Shown here piece by piece: positions 42,470-50,521 of a stretch of DNA of 64,000 bases. Within the stretch, counting starts at the first letter, position 1, and each line of letters begins with the position of its first letter. The notes beneath the pieces are model-generated. The model had not been told where the DNA came from and searched no databases. It saw only the letters and a program-made list of their open reading frames with translations. A program made the translations under genes and the position numbers. This DNA is from CAWBCI01 sp963787195. Lineage in GTDB: Bacteria; Bacteroidota; Bacteroidia; Bacteroidales; JAGOPY01. Location of the stretch: the NCBI GenBank assembly GCA_963787195.1, contig CAWBCI010000026.1, positions 62,001-126,000 on the forward strand, written 5' to 3'.

Positions 42470-42649
42470 ATAAAATCTAAGAGCTGATACTATTATTATC
42501 GGCGGATTTGATGCATTCGCTTTTTTCCTTATATTTACTATTTTATAATAGGATAAATGTTGTTATGTGAGTATTCCAGGTCTTGAGACTTCTTATTAAC
42601 GGGAAAATAAAACTTTAATAAACCAGGCTAAAAATCAGGAGGAAATTCT

Positions 42650-43183
42650 ATGAATAATTTTAAATTTCTATTGTTTTTTGTTTTCTTAATGACCTTTGCT
42701 TTCACGGTTCATGCCAGGGAAGTGAAGGATTGTCCAATGTTTGGAAATGATGCCAACAAACAACAATTTGATATAGTAAAACCAAATTCTCCGGATACTG
42801 TATTAAATGAAAATTCATCCACAGACCTCGCTCAACTTATCCCCGGCAAATGGGAAATAGCGCCTAATAAGCGCGCATCTGAAGGATATATTATTTTTGA
42901 TCCTAAAGGCAGCTATGAAATGTATGAAAAACTTCAGGATGGCACAGGCGTGACTAAAAAAGGGGAATATTTGCTTTACAGCAATGGAAGTCCTGTAAAA
43001 ATAGACATTTGTTTGGGTAAGTGCAATCAGCCGGGTTCGGAATGGACAAGTCTTTTTGGAATCATAAGGGCTCTTTCAAATGACAAATTGGAAATTCGCG
43101 TTTCAGCCGACGGCAAACATCCTACTGAGTTTTCAGACGATAAGTCTGAAGAGGGTACGATGATACTTAGCCGGACAAAATAA
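42650..43183 (+). CDS. Secreted protein of unknown function, possibly lipocalin-like
   Basis: An AGGAGG ribosome site at 42637-42642 sets the start. The 177-residue product has a signal peptide (MNNFKFLLFFVFLMTFAFTVHA) and a mature domain with the phrases LAQLIPGKWEIAP, GYIIFDPKGSYEMYEK and LSNDKLEIRVSADGK, the spacing of small lipocalin-like/calycin barrels that start with a GKWxx motif. Cys pairs (DICLGKCNQ) may form a disulfide. I do not recognise a specific family. It stands alone with a 216-base gap before the cyclase fusion. Confidence 0.78.
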   Translation: MNNFKFLLFFVFLMTFAFTVHAREVKDCPMFGNDANKQQFDIVKPNSPDTVLNENSSTDLAQLIPGKWEIAPNKRASEGYIIFDPKGSYEMYEKLQDGTGVTKKGEYLLYSNGSPVKIDICLGKCNQPGSEWTSLFGIIRALSNDKLEIRVSADGKHPTEFSDDKSEEGTMILSRTK

Positions 43184-43399
43184 GCCTTTTAGCCACGCTA
43201 CACCCATTTCTCAAATTCACTTGTAATTCACCTTATTCTGAATTTGCTCTTTCGATTCCGCTGCCAACTGACCAGTTTATTCCATTGATAATATCCGGAA
43301 TCCCTATAATTCTTAACCACATAATGTTTTGATTTTTAACAATTAAATTCATATATTTAAAGATTCAAGTCAATATTGGTTTTGCTAATTCTCTCTTAA

Positions 43400-46000
43400 A
43401 TGAAAGAGCAACACAAACTTTCTGCCATCATGTTCACGGATATTACTGGCTATTCAGCGATGATGTCCAAGGATGAAAAAATGGCTATGCGTATCCTGGA
43501 AAAGAACAGATCCATCCACAAATCAGCCATAGCAAGATTCAACGGGAAATACATCAAAGAAATCGGCGACGGGACACTGGCAATCTTCCAGAGTTCAATA
43601 GACGCCGTTAATTGTGCCATTGCTATCCAGAAGCTATGTTACAAAGAAAGCTCATTGAAGGTGAGGATTGGAATTCATATTGGCGATATAATTTTGAAAG
43701 GGGGGGATGTTTTCGGTGATGGGGTAAATATAGCTTCCCGGATTGAAGCGGCAGGTGAACCCGGCGGAATTTATATCTCTGAAAAAGCTTACGATGACAT
43801 CAAAAATAAAGTCGGTATCAGAGTGGAATTCTACGGGGAAAAAACACTCAAGAATATCCCAGACCCGGTCAGGATTTATGCTATAAGTACTGAGGATAAA
43901 TTAAAAGAAAAAGAATTTCAGGCTGAGGGGAAAACAGAAAAGAAAGCTAGCCGGCTGTCTTCCAAAGTGAAAATTCTGGTTCCATCCATTCTGGCAGTGG
44001 TGGTAATTATAATTGTTGCATTTTTACGATTGAATCACCGGGCTAAAGTAAGGTGGGCTACAGAAGTAATGCTACCAGGGATTGAAGAGCTCTATAATAA
44101 CGCGAGTTTCACTGAAGCTTTTAATTTAGCAACCAGGGCTGAAAGATACATTCCGGAAAATCCTGAACTGAATGATTGGCTGACGAAAGTAGTTGGGGAA
44201 TTAACAATACTAACCGATCCTCCCGGGGCTGAGGTTTATATTAAAAATTATTCAGATACTGCCGGCGTATGGCAAAAGCTCGGGCGAACACCTCTTGATA
44301 GTATCAAGTTCCCGCTAGCTACATTTTACCGCTTTAAATTAGAAAAACCGGGATATGAAACAGTTTTCGCCGTGACAAGTACCGGCATCGATACTATGTC
44401 AAGAAAGCTGTTTAAAAAGGGTTCTATTCCAGGCGGAATGGTATATGTGGATGGATATTGGGATGAGGTGAAAAACACTTTTAACACAAAAAACGGATTT
44501 TTTCTGGATAAATATGAAGTAACAAATAAGCAGTACAAAGAATTTATTGACCAGGGAGCTTACCGCAATCGTGAATACTGGAAGAATGAATTTATCAGGG
44601 AAGGGAAAAAACTTTCGTGGGAAGAAGCGATATCTGAATTCGTTGATAAAACCGGAAGGCATGGGCCTTCAACATGGGAAGCGGGAGACTATCCTGACGG
44701 ACAGGATGATTACCCTGTCTCGGGCCTAAGCTGGTACGAAGCCGCTGCATATGCAGAGTATGCAGGGAAAGTGCTGCCAAGCGGCGATCATTGGGATAGC
44801 GGTGCCGGCTTTTACGAGGCTGCGATATTTGATTATATCGCTCCGGAAATATGTCCTCTCAGTAATTTTGGCGGTAAAGGACCTGTGCCAGTCGGGCATA
44901 GTTCGGATATTTCATGCTACGGAGCCTTTGATATGGCTGGCAATGTAAGGGAATGGAACTGGAATGAAACAAATGTCGGACATTTAATTTCCGGAGGCGG
45001 TTGGGCCGATGAAAACTATATGTTTACAGAGTGGGACCAACTGCCTGCATTTGACCGTTCATCCATGAACGGATTCAGGTGTGCTTTATATATAGATAAA
45101 GCACAAATTCCTCTAACAGCTTTCCGCTTCATTGAGATGGATTTAAGAGGAAGTATGGATTATTCGATGGAAATACCTGTCCCGGAAAGCACTTTCCTGA
45201 TTTATAAAAACCAATTCCTTTATGATAAGAAGGCATTAAATGCCAAAATAGAAGAAAAAGATGAGAGTCCCGATGACTGGATCATGGAGAAAGTTTCATT
45301 TGATGCCGCTTACGATAATCAGAGGATGATCTTATACCTGTTTCTTCCAAGGAATTCAGTACCCCCATATCAGACACTCATTTTTTTCCCGGGCTCATAT
45401 GCCATTTTTGCAAAAGATTTACAAACCGAAGGCCGCGTAAACGGGTGGCTTGACTTCGTTTTAAAAAGCGGACGTGCTGTAGCATACCCTGTATTTTTCA
45501 GAACCTTTGAAAGAAATGACGGTAAGATTGATTATTATCCTGCTCAAAATCACCAGTATACTGAGGTTTTAATAAAATGGGTTAAAGATTTCAGCCGGAC
45601 AATTGATTATCTCGAGACCCGAACGGATATAGATACCAGCAAACTGGGATTTTACGGGCACAGCTGGGGAGGAAGATTAGGAGGAATTATTCCGGCAGTG
45701 GAAGATCGTCTTGCCATTAATATCATGGTCGTAGGCGGATTAAGCAATACAAGACCCTATCCTGAAGCCGATGGAATAAACTATGTTCCCAGGATAAAAA
45801 TACCCACCCTGATGCTTAACGGCAGATATGATGCGAGCTTTCCCCTGGGAAAATCAGTAATGCCTTTCTTCAAACTCCTGGGTACTCCGGATGCCGATAA
45901 AAGGCTGTGCATCTATGAAACCAGTCATTATATTCAAAAATCCAACAAAATCAGGGAAATTCTGAATTGGTGCGACAAATATCTGGGGCCGGTGAAATGA
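43400..46000 (+). CDS. Class III adenylate cyclase-PEGA-SUMF1-alpha/beta hydrolase fusion (866 aa)
   Basis: Domains in order: class III nucleotide cyclase (about 5-160), one membrane helix (about 191-211), a PEGA-like domain (about 255-320, DPPGAEVYIKNY), a SUMF1/formylglycine-generating-enzyme-like domain (about 330-570: GMVYVDGYWDEV, FFLDKYEVTNKQYKEFI, YPVSGLSWYEAAAYAEYAG, GNVREWNWNE, MNGFRCAL) and an alpha/beta hydrolase (about 620-866) with nucleophile GHSWG (Ser755). Cyclase metal ligands D14 and D57, adenine-selecting K53 and D103, and N110/R114 are all present, so an active adenylate cyclase is plausible. SUMF1 plus hydrolase modules are more often attached to a Ser/Thr kinase; here a cyclase takes its place. 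The membrane helix puts the cyclase inside and the rest outside. Substrate unknown. Confidence 0.9.
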   Translation: MKEQHKLSAIMFTDITGYSAMMSKDEKMAMRILEKNRSIHKSAIARFNGKYIKEIGDGTLAIFQSSIDAVNCAIAIQKLCYKESSLKVRIGIHIGDIILKGGDVFGDGVNIASRIEAAGEPGGIYISEKAYDDIKNKVGIRVEFYGEKTLKNIPDPVRIYAISTEDKLKEKEFQAEGKTEKKASRLSSKVKILVPSILAVVVIIIVAFLRLNHRAKVRWATEVMLPGIEELYNNASFTEAFNLATRAERYIPENPELNDWLTKVVGELTILTDPPGAEVYIKNYSDTAGVWQKLGRTPLDSIKFPLATFYRFKLEKPGYETVFAVTSTGIDTMSRKLFKKGSIPGGMVYVDGYWDEVKNTFNTKNGFFLDKYEVTNKQYKEFIDQGAYRNREYWKNEFIREGKKLSWEEAISEFVDKTGRHGPSTWEAGDYPDGQDDYPVSGLSWYEAAAYAEYAGKVLPSGDHWDSGAGFYEAAIFDYIAPEICPLSNFGGKGPVPVGHSSDISCYGAFDMAGNVREWNWNETNVGHLISGGGWADENYMFTEWDQLPAFDRSSMNGFRCALYIDKAQIPLTAFRFIEMDLRGSMDYSMEIPVPESTFLIYKNQFLYDKKALNAKIEEKDESPDDWIMEKVSFDAAYDNQRMILYLFLPRNSVPPYQTLIFFPGSYAIFAKDLQTEGRVNGWLDFVLKSGRAVAYPVFFRTFERNDGKIDYYPAQNHQYTEVLIKWVKDFSRTIDYLETRTDIDTSKLGFYGHSWGGRLGGIIPAVEDRLAINIMVVGGLSNTRPYPEADGINYVPRIKIPTLMLNGRYDASFPLGKSVMPFFKLLGTPDADKRLCIYETSHYIQKSNKIREILNWCDKYLGPVK

Positions 46001-46011
46001 GCGGAAAAGAT

Positions 46012-46178
46012 GTAACGATGTAGCGATATCTGTTCCGCCCCCATCCCCTGGCCCCTTCCCCCAAACGGTGGAAGGGGAAGAAAACGAAATAACGATGTAA
46101 CGAGGTCACGAGGTGATGTTCCATGTTACATTTAATTCGACATTTCGATATTTCGACAGTTCGCAAATTCGAAAGTTC
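46012..46178. repeat. Palindromic intergenic element, copy C, with a nested insertion
   Basis: The start (taacgatgtagcgatat) is split from the rest by about 60 bases at 46028-46088 containing a second hairpin (ccccttcc and ggaagggg arms). The element then resumes with taacgatgtaacgaggtcac, gaggtgatgttccatg and atttcgatatttcgacag. It begins 11 bases after the cyclase stop. Confidence 0.82.
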
Positions 46179-46218
46179 ATAAATGAGGGGGCAGGAAACG
46201 GCTGTCAAATGCCAATAA

Positions 46219-46386
46219 ACTACCCCGCCGCAAGCAGCAGGGTATCTTAAGGAAATATCTCTTATTCGTCTCAAGAGACGGGGAATTTAGTCCCATCAGA
46301 TCCCCAATAAGACTTCGTCTTATAGAGATCAATTTGACTGACAATTTATTCTTCGCTTCGCTTGAAAAAATTGAGTCTCATTGATT
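46219..46386. repeat. REP-like multi-hairpin block, copy 1
   Basis: A 168-base block nearly identical to 63368-63536. It has nested hairpins: an imperfect taccccgccgc/gcagggta pair, gtctcaagagac, agacttcgtct, and a long caatttattc/gaaaaaattg pair. Reverse-strand frames beginning MRRIRDISLRYPAAC occur in both copies and are products of the repeat, not genes. The form resembles REP palindromes moved by RAYT-type transposases, though none is in the window. Confidence 0.8.
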
Positions 46387-46781
46387 CATTCTTCTTTCCG
46401 GAATCCTATCCTTTTGCGTTTTTGCTGTTCATTTTCTTGTTCTCTTTCATGTTCAAGTTTTTTCAGGTATTCGAAGATTATCATGATCTGTTCATCATGT
46501 TCGCCCAATTTTTCGATTATCTTTTCTATTTTACCTAAAATCTCTTTATGCGTGGTCAACATTTCCCGCATCTTAATAAAAACCTCGAGTATTCTTATAC
46601 TCATATTTCTTGCCCTTCTGCTTTTAAGCACATTTGCAAGCTGTAATACGCCCAGCTCTGTGAAAACAAAGGGTAGATATCGTTGCCCTCCCCAATTTGA
46701 GGTCACAATCTGTGACCTCAAGTGATTAAATTCATCTTCAGTGAGTTCAAACATAAAATGTTCAGGAAATATACCAGTCAA
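46386..46781 (-). pseudogene. ORF6N-domain protein remnant lacking its N-terminus
   Basis: The frame needs a TTG start and gives 131 residues: FPEHFMFELTEDEFNHLRSQ, YLPFVFTELGVLQLANVL, a helical tail and KRKRIGFRKEE. Homologs have about 50 more residues in front (the KxYxIRGxKVMLD part); upstream here the frame reaches a TGA within ten codons without any trace of them. It is related to the remnant at 36554 and ends in the same way. It is bracketed by palindromic copies C (left, with the REP-like block) and D (right). Confidence 0.7.
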
Positions 46782-46913
46782 GGTTTGAAATTTTTTTCAG
46801 AGAAGTGAAAAAGTATCTGTATCCACCTCCGACATACACTCACAATCCTTAGCTAAAAGCATTATCCAAAAACCCAATTATCTAACTTTTTTTTGAAGGA
46901 AGCAGAAAGAAAA

Positions 46914-47012
46914 GTAACGATGTAGCGATATTACGATATCACGATGTAACGAAGTGATGTACCATTTAATTCAATATTTCGACATTTCGTAATATCGTTA
47001 CCTCGTTACATC
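46914..47012. repeat. Palindromic intergenic element, copy D, with near-perfect terminal inverted repeats
   Basis: Left end gtaacgatgtagcgatattac and right end gtaatatcgttacctcgttac pair over about 22 bases with two mismatches, around gaagtgatgtaccatttaat. This copy has the clearest terminal inverted repeats and looks like a roughly 99-base MITE. Confidence 0.85.
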
Positions 47013-47043
47013 AAAAAACCCTCGACTAAGTCGAGGGTTTTTT
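47013..47043 (-). terminator. Bidirectional intrinsic terminator next to tRNA-Asn
   Basis: Hairpin CCCTCGACT-A-AGTCGAGGG (47019-47037) with six A's before and six T's after, so it can stop transcription in both directions. It lies 6 bases past the tRNA 3' end. Confidence 0.85.
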
Positions 47044-47048
47044 GCCGG

Positions 47049-47122
47049 CTCCCCAACCTGGACTCGAACCAGGGACCTACTGATTAACAGTCAGTCGCTC
47101 TAACCAACTGAGCTATTGGGGA
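47049..47122 (-). tRNA. tRNA-Asn (anticodon GTT)
   Basis: The 74-base sequence on the minus strand folds as a standard cloverleaf: acceptor stem TCCCCAA/TTGGGGA, D-arm GCTCAGTTGGTTAGAGC, anticodon stem-loop ACTGA-CTGTTAA-TCAGT with GTT at 34-36, and T-arm CCTGG-TTCGAGT-CCAGG, followed by discriminator G. CCA is not encoded (the next bases are CCG). Confidence 0.97.
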
Positions 47123-47268
47123 ATCTTAAAAAGTGCGGCAAATGTACTACTTTTTCTTAAACACACAAATTCTGTCCGGAAAAAAATTAATATAAAGAAA
47201 TTTTTGGGGTATTGAGTTTTGGGTACCAGGGGGAAATGTTAGTGGTTATTGGTTATTAGTTGCTGCTG

Positions 47269-47313
47269 ACTGCCGACTGACGACTGACGACTGACGACTG
47301 CCGACTGCCGACT
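47269..47313 (+). repeat. Heptanucleotide tandem repeat (ACTGMCG, six units)
   Basis: Units at 47269-47310 read actgccg, actgacg three times, then actgccg twice, followed by act. The array ends 7 bases before the -7 box of the kinase gene. Confidence 0.9.
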
Positions 47314-47319
47314 TTTCCC

Positions 47320-47327
47320 TACCTTTG
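47320..47327 (+). promoter_or_regulatory. Probable -7 box (TACCTTTG) of the kinase gene
   Basis: Perfect TAnnTTTG match, 24 bases before the start codon. The -33 position falls within the heptanucleotide array and has no TTTG. Confidence 0.5.
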
Positions 47328-47350
47328 CCGCCTTATATTAAATCGAAAAG

Positions 47351-48340
47351 ATGACTAAAGTAATCGGAATGGGAAATGCGCTTGTCGACATCATGACAAG
47401 GCTGGATAATGAAAGCTACCTGGAACGTTTTGAACTGCCTAAAGGCAGTATGATCCTGGTTGACCGGGACCGATCGGAGCTGGTAATGAAAGGCACTGAA
47501 CACCTGGAAAAAGTTATGGCCTCGGGCGGTTCCGCCGCCAATACCATCCACGGACTGGCCAGGCTGGGCATTGAAACGGCTTTCATGGGCAAAATAGGTC
47601 ATGACCTTATGGGAAATATCTTCCGCGATAATCTCATGAATAGCAATATCAAACCCCTGCTTTTTTATAGCGAAACCGAATCGGGAAGGGCCGTGGCGCT
47701 TGTCAGCCCGGATGCAGAGCGCACTTTCGCTACCTACCTCGGCGCTGCTATTGAGCTTTCGGATGCGGACCTAAGCGAAGAAATCTTTGAAGGTTTCGAC
47801 TACTTTCATATAGAGGGCTACCTGGTGCAAAACCATAAGCTACTTGAAACAGCCGTTAAACTTGCCCGCAAGCAGGGCCTGAAAATATCCCTCGACATGG
47901 CCAGCTTCAACGTGGTGGAGGAAAACCTGGAATTCCTGAAACATATTGTGAAAGACTATATCGACATCGTTTTTGCAAATGAGGAGGAAGCCCGGGTATT
48001 TACCGGTAAAGAGCCGGAAGAAGCCCTTGAAATTATCGCAAGGGATTGTGAAATAGCAGTTGTTAAAATTGGCAGCAAGGGCTCACTAATTAGAAAAGGC
48101 GATGAAATGCATAGAATCGGGGTTATCCCGGTGAAGAATATTGACAGTACCGGTGCGGGAGACCTGTATGCTTCCGGTTTCCTATACGGACTGGCCAATA
48201 ATCTCCCCCTGGATGAATGTGGCCGGATAGGGTCTATCCTGGCCGGTAAAGTGATAGAAGTGATGGGGCCGAAACTTGATGAGGAAGGATGGGAAGCAGT
48301 ACGAAATCTGATAAGTCTTAAAAAAAACACGCTTCTATAA
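47351..48340 (+). CDS. PfkB-family carbohydrate kinase (adenosine kinase-like)
   Basis: A 329-residue ribokinase-fold protein. N-terminal GMGNALVDIMTRLD, the substrate lid and PfkB signature 1 region ASGGSAANTIHGLARLG (about 57-71), and signature 2 with the anion hole DSTGAGDLYASGFLYG (about 260-275, catalytic Asp in GAGD). The layout resembles adenosine kinase-like members of the family found in many Bacteroidota. Substrate is not settled by sequence: adenosine, another nucleoside or a sugar. Cytoplasmic. Single gene with its own promoter box. Confidence 0.9.
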   Translation: MTKVIGMGNALVDIMTRLDNESYLERFELPKGSMILVDRDRSELVMKGTEHLEKVMASGGSAANTIHGLARLGIETAFMGKIGHDLMGNIFRDNLMNSNIKPLLFYSETESGRAVALVSPDAERTFATYLGAAIELSDADLSEEIFEGFDYFHIEGYLVQNHKLLETAVKLARKQGLKISLDMASFNVVEENLEFLKHIVKDYIDIVFANEEEARVFTGKEPEEALEIIARDCEIAVVKIGSKGSLIRKGDEMHRIGVIPVKNIDSTGAGDLYASGFLYGLANNLPLDECGRIGSILAGKVIEVMGPKLDEEGWEAVRNLISLKKNTLL

Positions 48341-48736
48341 AGAGATTTCCTTAAAAATTGGAATAAAAAAAGGAGCGCCTTTCCCGGACACTCCCTTCAA
48401 CAAACTGCTCAAACTAATATAATGATTTTGGATTCGCTTAAACTTGAATGCATTGGATAAGGTGAAGAAAATCTGGATTGTTCGTTCTAAACCACCATTA
48501 AAACAGACGATAAAAATATAATAAGCTCCGGTCAGATGCCAGTTTTTTAAGGTAATTAACATAAAATTAACACATTAAGAGTTTTTTGATAGGTCCTGGC
48601 CTGATTCAGGATCAGGCTCCAATAAAGTTTTTATCAATAATTGAAGGGGGCCTCCTAAAATCTCAGGAAAGCTAAAATGTGAAAACTTTGTGAAAAATGG
48701 GAAATCCTGCCTCTTGCCTCTTCGAAAAATTTGCTC
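48341..48736. other. Intergenic region, no gene seen
   Basis: The convergent spacer has a perfect 7-bp hairpin (GCCTGAT/ATCAGGC, 48599-48617) but no T-run directly behind it, so I do not call a terminator. Nothing else is supported. Confidence 0.5.
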
Positions 48737-49396
48737 TTAGCTAAAAGGTATCAGGATAAAAACTGCGAGATCCCAGACCGTGTGGCTGATGATATTCATG
48801 ACCATAGAATTATATTTCATATACATCCATCCCCAGAACAGGCCGGCCACAAGAGCGGCCACTACCAGCATCAGGTTGCCTGAAAGAAGATGTACCGCTG
48901 TGTAAAGAGCCGTGGCAGCTATATAGCCATTCATCTTTCCTATTCGCGATGCGTAATGGCGTTGTAAAAATCCCCGCCAGAATAATTCTTCCCCAGGCCC
49001 TATTACCAGCAACATCAGCAGCCCAATACGGTAAAAACTGGCATCTCCCTTAAAATGATAAACTTTTTGTATGCCGCTTCCGGCAAAATCAAATATCAGG
49101 CGGGATAAATAATTCCCGGCATAAAAGACCACATAAAGCGCAATAGCTGAAATTATTCCATAGAATATCTTTTTCAGGAAATCCGTCTTCAGATCATAAT
49201 TCAGAAAAAAGCGGTATTCCGGGTCCATAAAGAATGATATCCCCAGCAGGATTAATAGATTGGTGCTCATCCACCACCAGAAGTCGAACTGCCCGATGGC
49301 CCTGAAAACAAATAAGGGGGCGAACATGATGGCCCCCAATATGCTGATGAAAATAATATTTCTTTTACTGAGATAAGGCCTTCCCTCTTGCATCAT
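48737..49396 (-). CDS. CPBP-family intramembrane metalloprotease (CAAX-like)
   Basis: I use the ATG at 49396 (MMQEGRPYLSKRN), directly after the stop of the upstream prenyltransferase; the frame extends to 49462 but would overlap that gene. The product has about six hydrophobic helices and the CPBP motifs EELFWRG (the EExxxR pair, in GPGEELFWRGFL), AALVAGLFWGWMY and ISHTVWDLAVF. CPBP proteins include prenyl-protein proteases and bacteriocin self-immunity proteins; no substrate can be named. Co-transcription with the prenyltransferase is likely, although a direct functional link is only a guess. Confidence 0.85.
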   Translation of the reverse strand: MMQEGRPYLSKRNIIFISILGAIMFAPLFVFRAIGQFDFWWWMSTNLLILLGISFFMDPEYRFFLNYDLKTDFLKKIFYGIISAIALYVVFYAGNYLSRLIFDFAGSGIQKVYHFKGDASFYRIGLLMLLVIGPGEELFWRGFLQRHYASRIGKMNGYIAATALYTAVHLLSGNLMLVVAALVAGLFWGWMYMKYNSMVMNIISHTVWDLAVFILIPFS

Positions 49397-49397
49397 A

Positions 49398-50357
49398 TTA
49401 AACGATATAATTGATGAGCGCCTGGAGTAAAAGGGCGAGGGTGCAAAGAGAACCAAAGGCAAGGTTTAACTGGGCTGTAGCGCCGTCCAGGGCTATAAAA
49501 TCCAGTGGATTCTTTGGATTGGCCCTGTTGATTGCTTTATTCCAGACTTTGAAAGCCAGGGGTAAAGCAGCTATTGTGACCAAAAAAGTATAAGGCATCG
49601 CGACCAGCCCGGGAAAGAGCAAGTGAGGAACCAGGATCAGTCCAAGAACAACTATAAAAGGACCATAAATCAAAACACCATAATATTTCAAAGAATTTTT
49701 ATCGCCCAGCAATGCTGCAATGGTAAAGATCTTTCCCTTTTTATCGGAACTTATATCCCTCCAGTTATTGGCATGCAGGATGGCAATAACCAGCATCGAC
49801 ATAGGAATGGCCCATATCACGGGAACCCATGAAAGAGTCCCGCTTTGTACAAACCAGGCACCTAAGGATCCAAGGATGCCGAAATTCAGAAAAACGGCCA
49901 GATCACCCAGTCCGTGATATTTCATCGAAAGGCCGGTATCGGTTGTGTAAAAAATACCCACGAAAAGGCCCAGGAGTCCTATCCCCAAAAGTTCCCAGCC
50001 ACTCACCCAAACCAGGAAAAGCCCGATGACTGTGCCTATGCTGAACATAATAATGGAAGCATTGCGGGCCTCCTTCATGGTGATCAGGCCACGTACTACC
50101 CCGCCGCTGACGGGTGAAGGCTCCGTATCCAGACCTTTTCTGAAATCGTATATATCACTAAGTATATTGGCAGCCCCGTGCAATATGACCATACCAATGA
50201 AAGCCAATACGAACAGCACAGGCTTTAAGGCAAACCCACCGTAAACTACTGCTAATACCGTTCCGAATATGACCGGCATAGTTGATGCCGGCAGGGAAAA
50301 TGGACGGATGGAAACCCACCATTTCTGGAAGGTAGATATCTTCATTTCTTGTTCCAT
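49398..50357 (-). CDS. menA: UbiA-family prenyltransferase, probable 1,4-dihydroxy-2-naphthoate polyprenyltransferase
   Basis: A 319-residue integral membrane protein with about eight or nine helices. The first Asp-rich motif is NILSDIYDFRKGLD (about 65-78) and the second NNWRDISSDKKGK (about 195-207), as in MenA: they bind the prenyl diphosphate through magnesium. The N-terminal KWWVSIRPFSLPAS is also typical of MenA. It would attach the isoprenoid side chain of menaquinone, the usual respiratory quinone of Bacteroidota. Other men genes are not in the window, so the gene symbol rests on motif reading. Confidence 0.82.
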   Translation of the reverse strand: MEQEMKISTFQKWWVSIRPFSLPASTMPVIFGTVLAVVYGGFALKPVLFVLAFIGMVILHGAANILSDIYDFRKGLDTEPSPVSGGVVRGLITMKEARNASIIMFSIGTVIGLFLVWVSGWELLGIGLLGLFVGIFYTTDTGLSMKYHGLGDLAVFLNFGILGSLGAWFVQSGTLSWVPVIWAIPMSMLVIAILHANNWRDISSDKKGKIFTIAALLGDKNSLKYYGVLIYGPFIVVLGLILVPHLLFPGLVAMPYTFLVTIAALPLAFKVWNKAINRANPKNPLDFIALDGATAQLNLAFGSLCTLALLLQALINYIV

Positions 50358-50521
50358 TATGATTTATTTTGGATTGATATTTACAACAATTAAGTTTCAA
50401 AATTGTTCCGACAGACAAATTTACTTAAAAGGGAATTAAATCTATAATCATATAGATGAAGCTCAGCGTGCCAATTCCCTGGAAACAAATGTATCTTTTC
50501 ATATACGGAACTTCTTCTATC

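Noticed and set aside
45951..46274. Frames beginning MRRIRDISLRYPAAC at 46274 and 63423
   Set aside because: Both lie within the REP-like block and repeat its sequence; not genes.
48599..48617. Hairpin as terminator of the kinase gene
   Set aside because: Perfect 7-bp stem, but the T-run begins more than ten bases later and the site is 260 bases past the stop.
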